Below, in pieces: positions 1 through 8,411 of a stretch of DNA of 64,000 bases (its first letter is position 1; each line of letters opens with the position of its first letter). The DNA is taken from NCBI GenBank assembly GCA_050260055.1, contig JBLNBO010000022.1, forward strand, positions 1-64,000. Direction: 5' to 3'. A program made the translations under genes and the position numbers. The notes under the pieces were generated by a model. That model saw only the letters and a program-made list of their open reading frames with translations. It made no database searches and was not told the origin of the DNA. This DNA is from JBLMYQ01 sp050260055. Its GTDB lineage: Bacteria; Bacillota; Clostridia; Acetivibrionales; UBA4821.

Positions 1-1
1 T

Positions 2-382
2 GAAACTCTGAATAATATTAAAATTGTTCCATACATCTATTATATGCCCAAATACCTTTCTGCAGCGGATTTAGTAGTTGGGAGAGCTGGAGCTGTAACT
101 ATAAGCGAGATTACGGCGGCAGGCACTGCGTCAATACTTATTCCTTTTCCATATGCTACGGAAAATCATCAAGAATATAATGCCCGTTCGCTAGAAATGA
201 ACGGCGCTTCAATAGTTGTACTTGATAAAGACCTAACTGGTAAAATATTAAATCAGCAGATTTCTAGTCTTGTTGAAAATAAAGAGCTGCTTTCGAGAAT
301 GGCGAAAAGCGCCAAGAAAATGGGTGTTTTAGATGCAGCTCAAAAGATTGTTGCTATAATTGAAGAACTAAATATTAAATAA
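2..382 (+). CDS. murG: MurG, C-terminal part (5' end outside window)
   Basis: UDP-GlcNAc:lipid-I N-acetylglucosaminyltransferase, which makes lipid II on the inner face of the membrane. Only the last 126 codons are in the window. The reading frame is open to the left edge, so an ATG at 44 is internal and not the start. The MurG donor-sugar region is visible as GRAGAVTISEI followed by the IPFPYATENHQEYNA segment, which contacts UDP-GlcNAc in this family. It stands immediately upstream of murA and divIB, as expected for a division and cell-wall cluster. Confidence 0.93.
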   Translation, partial: ETLNNIKIVPYIYYMPKYLSAADLVVGRAGAVTISEITAAGTASILIPFPYATENHQEYNARSLEMNGASIVVLDKDLTGKILNQQISSLVENKELLSRMAKSAKKMGVLDAAQKIVAIIEELNIK

Positions 383-485
383 GTTTATATATTTCCCTAC
401 AGTAGTGCAGGTAACAAAATATTCCAAAACGCATAATATGTAATTATGATTGGAATTATAAGGCACTATACTGGAGGGAGAAGAC

Positions 486-1757
486 TTGGATGTATATACG
501 ATTCAGGGTGGTGAGAAGTTAAACGGTTCTGTTAAGATAGAAGGTTCAAAAAATGCTGTATTACCTATACTAGCTGCATGTATTATTTGCGGCGGCAGAA
601 ATGTTTTATATAACTGTCCTGACTTAAGAGATGTTTCGGTTATGCTGAACATTTTGGATTTTGTCGGCTGTAAAGTAGAAAAAGTTGGCGATACACTTGT
701 TGTTGATACTACAAAAATTACTACGAGTGAGATCCCTGATAAGCTTGTAAGAGAAATGCGGTCATCGGTTGTTATTCTAGGAGCTATGCTTACAAGGATG
801 AAGAAGACGGTTTTAAGCTACCCAGGCGGCTGCGAAATCGGAACAAGGCCAATAGATTTGCATGTTAAAGGACTTAAGGAGTTGGGAGCAAAAATCTCTG
901 AAGTTGGTGGATATCTGTTGTGTGAAGCAGAAAATCTTGTCGGCACAGAGGTTAACCTGGATTTTCCCAGTGTTGGAGCAACGGAAAATATAATGCTTGC
1001 AGCTGTAGGGGCAGAGGGGACAACAATTATAAGAAATGCTGCAAGAGAACCAGAAGTTGTTGATTTACAGAATTTCTTAAATTCGGCTGGATGCAGAATT
1101 AATGGGGCTGGTACTAATATTATTAGGATATACGGAGTGAAAAATTTTAAACCAACCGAATATAAGATTATGCCTGATAGAATTGTAGCAGGTACATATT
1201 TAGCAATGGCGGCGGCAACGTATGGAAACATCGAAATTACAGATGTAATACCAGAACATTTTAGTGCTTTGCTGTTTAAACTAAAAGAAGTAGGCTGCAA
1301 AATAAAAATAGGAAGAAACAAAATAGAAATTGAATCTCCAAAGAAACTGTTAGCCATTGATACTATTAAGACATTGCCTTATCCAGCATTCCCAACTGAT
1401 TTACAGGCTCCAATGATGGCTTTGATTACAATAGCTTCGGGAACAAGTATAATAATTGAAAACATATTCGAGAATCGATTTAAGCATGTTAATGAACTAT
1501 TAAAAATGGGCGCAAAGATAACATTAGAAGGAAGGACAGCGATTGTCAAAGGAGTAAATGTACTTCATGGAGCGAAGGTTGAGGCAAAGGATTTAAGAGG
1601 CGGTGCAGCTTTGATTTTGGCAGGTCTTGCTGCTAAAGGAGAAACAACTATCGAGGGAATTCATCACGTAGAAAGAGGATATGAGAAAATAGAGCAAAAA
1701 CTTGCGCTTTTAGGAGCGAACATAAAAAAATCTGTAAAGAAAGATATAAAGGAATAG
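486..1757 (+). CDS. murA: UDP-N-acetylglucosamine 1-carboxyvinyltransferase (MurA)
   Basis: Catalyses enolpyruvyl transfer from PEP to UDP-GlcNAc, the first committed step of peptidoglycan synthesis, in the cytoplasm. The protein has 423 residues, the normal length. Lys22 (in EGSKNAVLP) and the catalytic cysteine at about residue 116 (PGGCEIGTRPIDLH) are present, so fosfomycin sensitivity at that Cys would be expected. The start is TTG at 486 behind GGAGGGAG. It occupies the slot where Bacillus subtilis has murB, between murG and divIB. An 11-bp hairpin overlaps the stop codon. Confidence 0.97.
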   Translation: MDVYTIQGGEKLNGSVKIEGSKNAVLPILAACIICGGRNVLYNCPDLRDVSVMLNILDFVGCKVEKVGDTLVVDTTKITTSEIPDKLVREMRSSVVILGAMLTRMKKTVLSYPGGCEIGTRPIDLHVKGLKELGAKISEVGGYLLCEAENLVGTEVNLDFPSVGATENIMLAAVGAEGTTIIRNAAREPEVVDLQNFLNSAGCRINGAGTNIIRIYGVKNFKPTEYKIMPDRIVAGTYLAMAAATYGNIEITDVIPEHFSALLFKLKEVGCKIKIGRNKIEIESPKKLLAIDTIKTLPYPAFPTDLQAPMMALITIASGTSIIIENIFENRFKHVNELLKMGAKITLEGRTAIVKGVNVLHGAKVEAKDLRGGAALILAGLAAKGETTIEGIHHVERGYEKIEQKLALLGANIKKSVKKDIKE

Positions 1758-1775
1758 GGCAATTCCCTATTCCTT
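1749..1775 (+). other. Hairpin overlapping the murA stop codon
   Basis: A perfect 11-bp stem (AAGGAATAGGG at 1749-1759 against its complement at 1765-1775) with a 5-nt loop spans the murA stop. No T-run follows, so it is not a classical intrinsic terminator. An mRNA-stability or processing role between murA and divIB is inference. Confidence 0.6.
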
Positions 1776-1802
1776 CACAAAAGATAAAGGCAGGTAGAAA
1801 TT

Positions 1803-2585
1803 ATGGGAAGAAACATTAGATTGGTTGAGGGTAAAAAACCAAAACGCAGGAAAAGCGGGTTTGTATGGGTGTTGGTTGCAATTCTTTTGATAATAACCGC
1901 TCAGGTGTTTATATTATTTTCTCCATTTTTCAATATTAAATATATTGATGTTCTAGGGCAAAAGAAGGTTAGTGCAAAAAAGATATTAGAGCTTTCAGGC
2001 ATTTGTTACGGTCAGAACATATTTAAGGTAAGCTTTTCTAAGGCTATAAATCAAATAGAAAATAATGAACCGTATGTCGAAAAAGCAAAGATAACACATA
2101 GATTGCCTAATTGTGTAGTGATAGATATATCAGAAAGAGTTCCAGTAGGTGCAGTTGAATATATGGGTTCTTATATTCTTGTTGATAATAACGGCTATGC
2201 CCTTGAAATTACAACAAACATAAGAGATAAGAAAATTGTTGAGTTAAGAGGTATCAATCTTAATAGAGTAACAATAGGCAAAAAGATTTCAGAAGGCGAA
2301 ATGGACAAGCTCAAAGCCAGTTTATGTTTATTAAGCTTACTGGAAAAAAATAATCTTATTTCAAAAGTTGAATATATTGACGTAAAAGATATAAAAAATG
2401 TTATAATGTTTGTTGATAAAAGGCTTGATGTAAAATTCGGAGATGCAGAAAAGCTAAATTCTGTTGCACTATGTAAATATCGTTTGGATTTTCTAAAAGC
2501 CATTATTGAAAAAATACCTGGAAATAAGGCTGGAGAAATAAATCTAACTGCTGATAATCCTGTATTTAAACCTATTGAGGAGTAA
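1803..2585 (+). CDS. divIB: Cell division protein FtsQ/DivIB
   Basis: Bitopic membrane protein of the divisome that links FtsL/DivIC to septal peptidoglycan synthesis. A basic N-terminus (KKPKRRKSG) is followed by one membrane segment at about residues 20-42. The POTRA domain comes next, beginning near YIDVLGQKKVSAKKIL, and then the FtsQ beta domain. Its 260 residues match clostridial FtsQ/DivIB. It starts 45 bp after murA and is followed at once by the ylxX-like gene, the normal dcw order. Confidence 0.93.
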   Translation: MGRNIRLVEGKKPKRRKSGFVWVLVAILLIITAQVFILFSPFFNIKYIDVLGQKKVSAKKILELSGICYGQNIFKVSFSKAINQIENNEPYVEKAKITHRLPNCVVIDISERVPVGAVEYMGSYILVDNNGYALEITTNIRDKKIVELRGINLNRVTIGKKISEGEMDKLKASLCLLSLLEKNNLISKVEYIDVKDIKNVIMFVDKRLDVKFGDAEKLNSVALCKYRLDFLKAIIEKIPGNKAGEINLTADNPVFKPIEE

Positions 2586-2607
2586 CAATCCCGAAAGGAG
2601 AATAATC

Positions 2608-3342
2608 TTGAAAAACAAAGGATTTCAAATAACAATTGCTTTTATCTGCCTAATATTAGGTCTTATGCTAGCAGTGCAAGTAAAAAGCATAAAAAAGATA
2701 AATTCAGGCGGTATTGATAAGATGAGAGCCAGTGAGCTGCAAACTGCCCTTTCTTCAGCAAACGAAAAATTGGAAGATGCAAAAAGGGAATTGGCTTCAA
2801 AGGAGAAAAAAATCGAACAATATCAAGAGGCGGCATCAAAGGGAGGAAACTTAGGAAAGATAATTCAAAAGGATATTACACAGGCAAAATTGCTGGCTGG
2901 TTTAACTGCTGCACAAGGACCTGGAGTAATTATTACCTTAAATGATAGCAAGGTTAGAAATGAGCAGGTAGATATTAATGAAAATTATTTTGTTATTCAT
3001 GACAGCGATATTCTTCTTGTAATTAATGAACTTCGCGCAAGCGGGGCAGAAGCAATCTCATTAAACGACCAGCGTGTAATAGCTACAAGCGAAATAAGAT
3101 GTGCTGGGCCAGTTCTTAGTATTAATAATACAAGGACATCTGCTCCTTTTAGAATTAAAGCTATAGGAAATGCTACAGATATGGAGAACGCCTTAAAAAT
3201 GAGGGATGGTGTAGTTGACGCACTTCAGCAATGGGGAATTGAAATTGAGATTAGTAAACAAGATAATTTGGTTATTCCGGGATTTGATGGAGCTTTAACA
3301 TTTAAATATGCGGTACCTTTCAAAGAGGGGGGGAATCAATAA
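2608..3342 (+). CDS. DUF881 family protein (YlxX/YlxW-like)
   Basis: Membrane-anchored protein of the DUF881 family, found next to sbp and ftsA in Firmicutes and Actinobacteria. Its molecular role is not established. A TTG start at 2608, just behind the AAAGGAG site at 2595-2599, gives 244 residues. A longer frame reaches back to an ATG at 2575 inside divIB but has no ribosome site. One TM segment lies at residues 5-22, then a coiled coil at about 40-75 (ELQTALSSANEKLEDAKREL), then the DUF881 fold with TAAQGPGVIITLNDS. Its stop overlaps the start of sbp by one base. Confidence 0.88.
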   Translation: MKNKGFQITIAFICLILGLMLAVQVKSIKKINSGGIDKMRASELQTALSSANEKLEDAKRELASKEKKIEQYQEAASKGGNLGKIIQKDITQAKLLAGLTAAQGPGVIITLNDSKVRNEQVDINENYFVIHDSDILLVINELRASGAEAISLNDQRVIATSEIRCAGPVLSINNTRTSAPFRIKAIGNATDMENALKMRDGVVDALQQWGIEIEISKQDNLVIPGFDGALTFKYAVPFKEGGNQ

Positions 3343-3671
3343 TGTATTTGGCATTAGCTGGTCTGATTCTTGGAGTTGTCCTTGGGGTATTTCTTCCCTA
3401 TAATATTCCCGTTGCATATTCAAACTATATGGCTGTAGCAATCCTTGCATGCCTTGACAGTGTATTCGGAGGCTATGCTGCATCCTTGCAGGGCAAGTTT
3501 GACATGAAAATATTTATTTCCGGATTTTTTGGAAATGCTTTATTGGCTGCGGCGCTTGCATTCATTGGGGATAAGCTCGGCGCAGATATTTATATGGCAG
3601 CGGTATTTGCTTTTGGAAACAGAATGTTTATAAACTTTGCAATAATTAGAAGATACCTATTGAATAAATAA
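3342..3671 (+). CDS. sbp: Small basic protein Sbp, integral membrane
   Basis: A 109-residue hydrophobic protein with about three membrane segments (residues 2-20, 25-45 and 63-85) and a basic C-terminus (IIRRYLLNK). It matches the Sbp family (DUF1290) by size, hydropathy and position between the DUF881 gene and ftsA. The ATG at 3342 overlaps the upstream stop (TAATG), so translation is probably coupled. Function is not established; the context suggests envelope or division. Confidence 0.88.
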   Translation: MYLALAGLILGVVLGVFLPYNIPVAYSNYMAVAILACLDSVFGGYAASLQGKFDMKIFISGFFGNALLAAALAFIGDKLGADIYMAAVFAFGNRMFINFAIIRRYLLNK

Positions 3672-3795
3672 AAAAAAAAGAATAATATATTAGAGAAAAT
3701 ATTTTCCACAAAAAAAAATTTTATTTTTATAATATTTCTGATATAATGATTTATAAAACAAATGGAAGTTTTATCTAAAGGGGGTTTTTAAGCTT

Positions 3796-5055
3796 ATGGC
3801 ACTTGGGGACATCATTGTCGGTATTGACATTGGTACTTCAAAAGTTTGCACGCTTATTGGACAGGCTAATAGAATAAATAATATTGATGTTCTGGGTTAT
3901 GGCTCAGCCCCTTGCAGTGGTGTTAAAAAAGGCATAATTGTAGATATAGAGGGTACTTCCCAAGCCATCAGGCAAGCTACGGAGCAAGCCGAACAGATGG
4001 CTAACTTAACTGTAAATTCTGCTTATGTTAATATAACAGGGTCAAATGTTAGCTTAATTGAAAGCAGCGGTCAGGCAGAAATACCAAACAGCCAAAGCGA
4101 AATAAACTATTCTGACCTTGAAAGGGTATTAAAATCTGCTAAGGACGACGTTGCTATACCTTCGGACAAAAAGGCTATAGATATAGTTCCTTATCAATAT
4201 ATAATTGATGGTTATGATCAGATAGTTGATCCTGTAGGAATGATTGGCTCAAATCTTGAGATTGATTGCCAGATTGTTGCAGGTTCAGTTACTGCAGTGC
4301 AAAATTTAGTAAGAGCTGTAGAAAAAGCAGGGTATTATGTAGATGGAATAGTAATCGAATCTGTTGCTGTTGGAGAGGTTGTTTTAACACCAGATGAAAA
4401 AGAGTTAGGTGTACTTCTGCTTGATGTTGGCGCAGGGGTTACTGATGTTTCAATATTTAGAGGAAAAAGGCTAATCTTTTATGATTCTATACCCATTGGC
4501 GGTGACCATATTACCAATGATATTGCAATTGGATTAAAAGTACCATATAATGAAGCAGACAAAATTAAAAGGCAGTTTAATTTAGCGCTTACTTCTTTGA
4601 TTCAAAATGATCAGGAGATTTCAATAGCAAGCATAAATGAGAGCAGAGTAAGAAGTATAAAAATATCTGAAGTAATTGAAATTATTGAAGCGCGGGTAAC
4701 AGAGATATTTAGTCTTGTGGACCAACTGCTTGACAAAAGTGGAATGAAGGAGTATATTTCTGCAGGTGCTGTTTTGTGTGGCGAAGGTATTACAAATTTT
4801 GATGGAAATCTTCAAATCGGAACTGCAATGCTTGAAATGCCTATAAGAGTAGGTAACCCAAAGGGCGCAAATATTTTGAAGCCTACTTATTCAGTAGCTC
4901 TTGGAATAGTAAAATATATGTCAGGCGTAAAGCACATCAAGGATGTTGCCAGTAACGTTAAGAACTTCAAGAGAAAGAAACTCAAAGTTGATGGAGCTAG
5001 AGAGCTTAGTATATGGAACAAACTTAGCAAATTTTTCAATGACTTTTTTGTCTAA
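3796..5055 (+). CDS. ftsA: Cell division protein FtsA
   Basis: Actin-fold ATPase that tethers FtsZ filaments to the membrane. The phosphate-1 motif is IVGIDIGTSKVCTLIG near the N-terminus, the phosphate-2 region is LLLDVGAGVTDVSIF, and the SHS2/1C domain lies between them. The C-terminal amphipathic helix that binds membrane is present (LSIWNKLSKFFNDFFV). At 419 residues it has the family's length. The 124 bp upstream contain a TATAAT at 3742-3747 without a convincing -35, so a local promoter is possible. AAAGGGGG precedes the ATG. Confidence 0.97.
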   Translation: MALGDIIVGIDIGTSKVCTLIGQANRINNIDVLGYGSAPCSGVKKGIIVDIEGTSQAIRQATEQAEQMANLTVNSAYVNITGSNVSLIESSGQAEIPNSQSEINYSDLERVLKSAKDDVAIPSDKKAIDIVPYQYIIDGYDQIVDPVGMIGSNLEIDCQIVAGSVTAVQNLVRAVEKAGYYVDGIVIESVAVGEVVLTPDEKELGVLLLDVGAGVTDVSIFRGKRLIFYDSIPIGGDHITNDIAIGLKVPYNEADKIKRQFNLALTSLIQNDQEISIASINESRVRSIKISEVIEIIEARVTEIFSLVDQLLDKSGMKEYISAGAVLCGEGITNFDGNLQIGTAMLEMPIRVGNPKGANILKPTYSVALGIVKYMSGVKHIKDVASNVKNFKRKKLKVDGARELSIWNKLSKFFNDFFV

Positions 5056-5139
5056 CGCCGTTGTATAATTAACTTATACATATACTAACCAATGAAAATT
5101 AAATTAAAAATGATAATTATTTGAATAAAGGGGGCAATT

Positions 5140-6252
5140 GTGTTGCTGGAGTTTGACATTGATTTGGAGCATTTTGCTCAAATAAAAGTTGTTGGAGTTG
5201 GAGGCGGAGGAAACAATGCCGTAAATCGGATGATTGAATCAGGGCTAAAGGGTGTTGAGTTTATAACAATAAACACTGATAAACAAGCTTTATTTTTATC
5301 TCAAGCCAACATGAAGATTCAAATAGGAGAAAAGCTTACAAAAGGTTTGGGAGCAGGAGCTAATCCTGAAATCGGTCAGAAAGCTGCTGAGGAGAGCAGG
5401 GAAGAAATTTCCCAATCACTAAAGGGAGCAGACTTAGTCTTTGTAACTGCTGGTATGGGCGGCGGAACCGGAACTGGTGCAGCACCTGTAGTTGCAGCTA
5501 TAGCAAAGGAAATGGGAATACTTACAGTAGGAGTAGTAACAAAGCCGTTTACCTTTGAAGGAAGAAGAAGAGCTCAGCATGCTGAAAAAGGAATTGAAGC
5601 ATTAAAGAATAATGTTGATACGTTGGTGACAATACCAAACGATAGACTGCTTCAAGTTATTGAGAAAAAGACCTCAATAATGGAAGCTTTCAGAATGGCA
5701 GATGATGTATTAAGACAGGGTGTTCAGGGTATTTCAGACTTGATTGCTGTTCCTGGACTTGTAAATCTTGACTTTGCAGATGTTAAGACAATCATGCTTG
5801 GAACCGGTATTGCACATATGGGTATTGGACGTGCCTCCGGTGAAAATAGAGCAGAAGAAGCTGCTAAGCAAGCTATTCATAGCCCTCTCCTTGAAACATC
5901 TATTGAAGGAGCAAGAGGTGTATTGCTCAACATTACTGGTGGACCTGACCTTGGATTATTTGAAGTCAATGCAGCTGCAGAGTTGGTTCAAAAATCTGCA
6001 GACCCAGATGCAAATATTATCTTTGGTGCAGTTATAGATGAGAAGCTTGGAGACGAAATATTTATAACAGTGATTGCTACTGGCTTCGAAAAAGGTATAG
6101 CTCCAAAGAGAGTCGAAAAGCTTTTCGATAAGACATTAGTGAATCAGGTACAAAATCCTTCTGCCCCTGCAATAAATGAAAGACCTGCTTCAAATGTTTC
6201 GCCTGATGAATTAGATATACCAACTTTCCTTAGAAGAAATAAACTAAGATAA
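5140..6252 (+). CDS. ftsZ: Cell division protein FtsZ
   Basis: Tubulin-like GTPase that forms the cytokinetic ring. Visible are the nucleotide-binding GVGGGGNNAVNRM segment, the tubulin signature GMGGGTGTGAAPV, the T7 catalytic loop NLDFADVKTIM, and the C-terminal conserved peptide LDIPTFLRRNK that binds FtsA and other partners. The linker is short (about 30 residues), giving 370 residues in total. The start is GTG at 5140, 5 bp after AAAGGGGG; a TTG at 5143 is an equally spaced alternative. A strong terminator follows at 6271. Confidence 0.98.
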   Translation: MLLEFDIDLEHFAQIKVVGVGGGGNNAVNRMIESGLKGVEFITINTDKQALFLSQANMKIQIGEKLTKGLGAGANPEIGQKAAEESREEISQSLKGADLVFVTAGMGGGTGTGAAPVVAAIAKEMGILTVGVVTKPFTFEGRRRAQHAEKGIEALKNNVDTLVTIPNDRLLQVIEKKTSIMEAFRMADDVLRQGVQGISDLIAVPGLVNLDFADVKTIMLGTGIAHMGIGRASGENRAEEAAKQAIHSPLLETSIEGARGVLLNITGGPDLGLFEVNAAAELVQKSADPDANIIFGAVIDEKLGDEIFITVIATGFEKGIAPKRVEKLFDKTLVNQVQNPSAPAINERPASNVSPDELDIPTFLRRNKLR

Positions 6253-6270
6253 ATAATATTAAACCAGTAA

Positions 6271-6300
6271 AGCTGCGGAGACCGCAGCTTTTTCTTTTTG
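6271..6300 (+). terminator. Intrinsic terminator of ftsZ
   Basis: An 8-bp GC-rich stem (AGCTGCGG at 6271-6278 against 6282-6289) with a 3-nt loop, followed by a T-rich run. It ends the division transcript and separates it from the sporulation operon. Confidence 0.9.
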
Positions 6301-6362
6301 TCGAAAACTTTTTTATTCGCCAGCCTGAAATGACAAAATATGGAAATAAGTTAATATATAAT
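6299..6362 (+). promoter_or_regulatory. Candidate Spo0A-controlled spoIIG promoter
   Basis: TGTCGAA at 6299-6305 is an exact match to the 0A-box core. TGACAAA at 6331-6337 matches it with one mismatch and overlaps a -35-like ATGACA at 6330-6335. A perfect -10 TATAAT lies at 6357-6362 after a 21-bp spacer. In B. subtilis spoIIG a SigA promoter with an over-long spacer is activated by Spo0A from two 0A boxes, one of them near the -35. The arrangement here is the same in outline; its use in vivo is inferred. A second TATAAT at 6404-6409 lacks a clear partner. Confidence 0.6.
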
Positions 6363-6491
6363 AAGCGTGTTCATTTTTTAGATGTTAGCTTTGAAAGTAA
6401 GAATATAATTTGCGACTGATGCGTATAATCATATTTTTGTATTTTTTGAATAAAGTAAAGTAGGAAGTTGTCTTGTCAATGTGAGGGAATT

Positions 6492-7388
6492 GTGACTATA
6501 TATGTTGATGTTTTGTTTTTAGAGAATATAGCAATTAATTTTCTGATTCTTGCTGTAACTGGCTATATTTCAAAACTTAAGGCAAGCTCAGCTAAATTGC
6601 TTTTTGGTTCCTTAATAGGGGCCATATATGTACTTGCTGCATTCTTACCGGAGATGGAAACTTTTTTTACAATTACAGCAAAAATTTTGCTTTCTTTTGT
6701 TATGGTAGCAGTAACTTTTTGGCCGGAAAGAATTAAGGATTTTTTAAGGTTGATTTTATTTTTCTATCTTGTGTCTTTCGTATTTGGCGGTGCAGTATTT
6801 GGCTTATATTATTTTTTTAATCAGGGAGTGGGAGTAACAAATAACGGAATCTACGAAATAAGTGGATTTCCTATCAACACGCTTCTGGTTTCAATAATCT
6901 TTGCCTATATAGTTATTAGAATATGCTGGGATATTATTAAAACAAAAGCAATACATGAGAATTTAATGGTTTCACTTTCAATTGAATTTGAGAATAAAAA
7001 GGTAATGCTTGATGCTTTGATTGATACGGGAAACTCGCTAAAGGAACCAATTTCCAATATTCCGGTTGTGGTAGTTGAATTTGAAGCAGTTAAAGATATT
7101 CTTCCTCAGGAAGTTAAAATGATTTTCTTAAATGAGTCAGAAGCAAATCTTGATTTGGTAGTGGAAGAGATATCTAAAACAGATTGGGCGAGCAGATTTA
7201 GACTTATTCCATTTAATTCTTTGGGGAAGAGTAATGGAATGCTGATTGGCTTCCGTCCGGACAGAGTAGAAATTGAACTCCAAAATGAAATAAAGGGTTT
7301 TGAAGAGGTAATTATTGGGATATATAATCGTGTTTTATCAAGGGATGAAAGCTATAAAGCATTATTGAGTCTCGAATTAGTAAGCTGA
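6492..7388 (+). CDS. spoIIGA: Sporulation sigma-E processing peptidase SpoIIGA
   Basis: Membrane aspartic protease that removes the pro-sequence of sigma-E in the mother cell after a signal from the forespore (SpoIIR). Five hydrophobic segments fill roughly residues 5-150, followed by a cytoplasmic protease domain with the DTG catalytic motif in DALIDTGNSLKEP. GTG at 6492 is chosen because TGAGGG lies 5 bp before it, giving 298 residues. An in-frame TTG at 6468 has no ribosome site. Its target sigE starts 54 bp downstream. Confidence 0.95.
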   Translation: MTIYVDVLFLENIAINFLILAVTGYISKLKASSAKLLFGSLIGAIYVLAAFLPEMETFFTITAKILLSFVMVAVTFWPERIKDFLRLILFFYLVSFVFGGAVFGLYYFFNQGVGVTNNGIYEISGFPINTLLVSIIFAYIVIRICWDIIKTKAIHENLMVSLSIEFENKKVMLDALIDTGNSLKEPISNIPVVVVEFEAVKDILPQEVKMIFLNESEANLDLVVEEISKTDWASRFRLIPFNSLGKSNGMLIGFRPDRVEIELQNEIKGFEEVIIGIYNRVLSRDESYKALLSLELVS

Positions 7389-7407
7389 TATGTTTCATTA
7401 TTAAGTA

Positions 7408-7427
7408 ATTATCAATTTTAAATTGAT
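7408..7427. repeat. AT-rich intergenic palindrome, copy 1
   Basis: ATCAATTTTAAATTGAT is an inverted repeat in the spoIIGA-sigE gap, directly before the ribosome site of sigE. Near-identical copies lie at 53064 and 59908, each just before a ribosome site. Confidence 0.6.
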
Positions 7428-7442
7428 GAAGGGGGGATAAGA

Positions 7443-8171
7443 ATGTCTTTTGCTAGAATAAAAGTGTTCCTATGGGTAACTTATATCAAAATTTTACGAA
7501 AAATAGGGTTTTCCCCGGGATTCCCGGTTTACTATATAGGGGGTAGTGAAGCGCTGCCCCCGCCCTTAAATGCTGAAGAAGAAGCTTATCTTATTGCCAA
7601 ACTTAGTGATAAAGATTCTACAGTCAAATCAATTTTGATCGAACGAAATCTAAGATTGGTTGTTTATATTGCAAGAAAGTTCGAAAATACAGGAGTTAGT
7701 GTAGAAGACCTAATTTCGATTGGAACAATAGGTTTGATTAAATCTATAAATACTTTCAATCCGGGGAAAAATATAAAACTGGCAACATATGCCTCAAGGT
7801 GTATTGAAAATGAAATATTAATGTATCTTAGAAGGAATAATAGAATCAAAACGGAGGTTTCAATTGACGAGCCATTGAATGTAGATTGGGACGGAAATGA
7901 GCTCTTGCTTTCAGATATTCTTGGGACAGAAAATGACATAATTTATAGAACAATTGAGGATGATGTTGACAAAGAGCTCTTAAATAATGCCATGAAAAAG
8001 CTGTCAATTAGAGAAAAGAGGATTGTAGAATTAAGGTTTGGATTAAAATCAGGAAATGAAAAGACGCAGAAGGAAGTAGCAGATATGTTGGGGATTTCCC
8101 AGTCATACATATCCAGGCTTGAGAAAAGAATCATTAGCAGGTTAAAAAAAGAAATCAGCAGGATGGTATAA
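7443..8171 (+). CDS. sigE: RNA polymerase sigma-E factor, pro-form
   Basis: First mother-cell sigma factor of sporulation. The 242 residues include an amphipathic pro-sequence of about 27-29 residues that ends before YYIGGSEALPPPL, the conserved processing region cut by SpoIIGA. Region 2 (RNLRLVVYIARKFENTGV, LISIGTIGLIKSINTFNP) and region 4 with its helix-turn-helix (QKEVADMLGISQSYISRLEKR) follow. It sits directly downstream of its protease. An AT-rich palindrome lies between the two genes, and GGGGGG precedes the ATG. Confidence 0.98.
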   Translation: MSFARIKVFLWVTYIKILRKIGFSPGFPVYYIGGSEALPPPLNAEEEAYLIAKLSDKDSTVKSILIERNLRLVVYIARKFENTGVSVEDLISIGTIGLIKSINTFNPGKNIKLATYASRCIENEILMYLRRNNRIKTEVSIDEPLNVDWDGNELLLSDILGTENDIIYRTIEDDVDKELLNNAMKKLSIREKRIVELRFGLKSGNEKTQKEVADMLGISQSYISRLEKRIISRLKKEISRMV

Positions 8172-8199
8172 CTAACTCACCCTCGGGCAATACTTTAAT

Positions 8200-8323
8200 T
8201 GAAAATGTCCATAAGCATCGCATTACTTCGTTGCACTTCGGACTCAAAGTGCTCACATATCAGAAATATGCTCCGCGCTTTTCGCCTTGTGCGCCTTGTA
8301 CTGCTTGCTTCTAGTCATTTTCA
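8200..8323. repeat. MITE-like repeat candidate between sigE and sigG
   Basis: A 124-bp stretch is bounded by imperfect terminal inverted repeats. TGAAAATG..C.A.AAGC starts at 8200 and its complement ends at 8323. Internal hairpins include GCACTT/AAGTGC and CATAT/ATATG. Base composition is GC-richer than the flanks. Only one copy lies in this window, so repeat status rests on structure alone. It creates an artefactual open extension in front of sigG. Confidence 0.5.
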
Positions 8324-8411
8324 TCAGTTGATACAGTACGAAAGTTTTTTAACTGTCACTTGTACTCTGTCAACTATCAACTGGCAAAGCCAATTGTCTG
8401 GAGGGCTTAGG

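Noticed and set aside
818..1357. Minus-strand frame of 179 codons inside murA
   Set aside because: It is antisense to a complete, strongly conserved murA and has no independent support.
8199..8411. N-terminal extension of sigG by 71 codons
   Set aside because: The extension lies in a repeat-like element, is not similar to any sigma factor, and the conserved N-terminus with a proper ribosome site begins at 8412.
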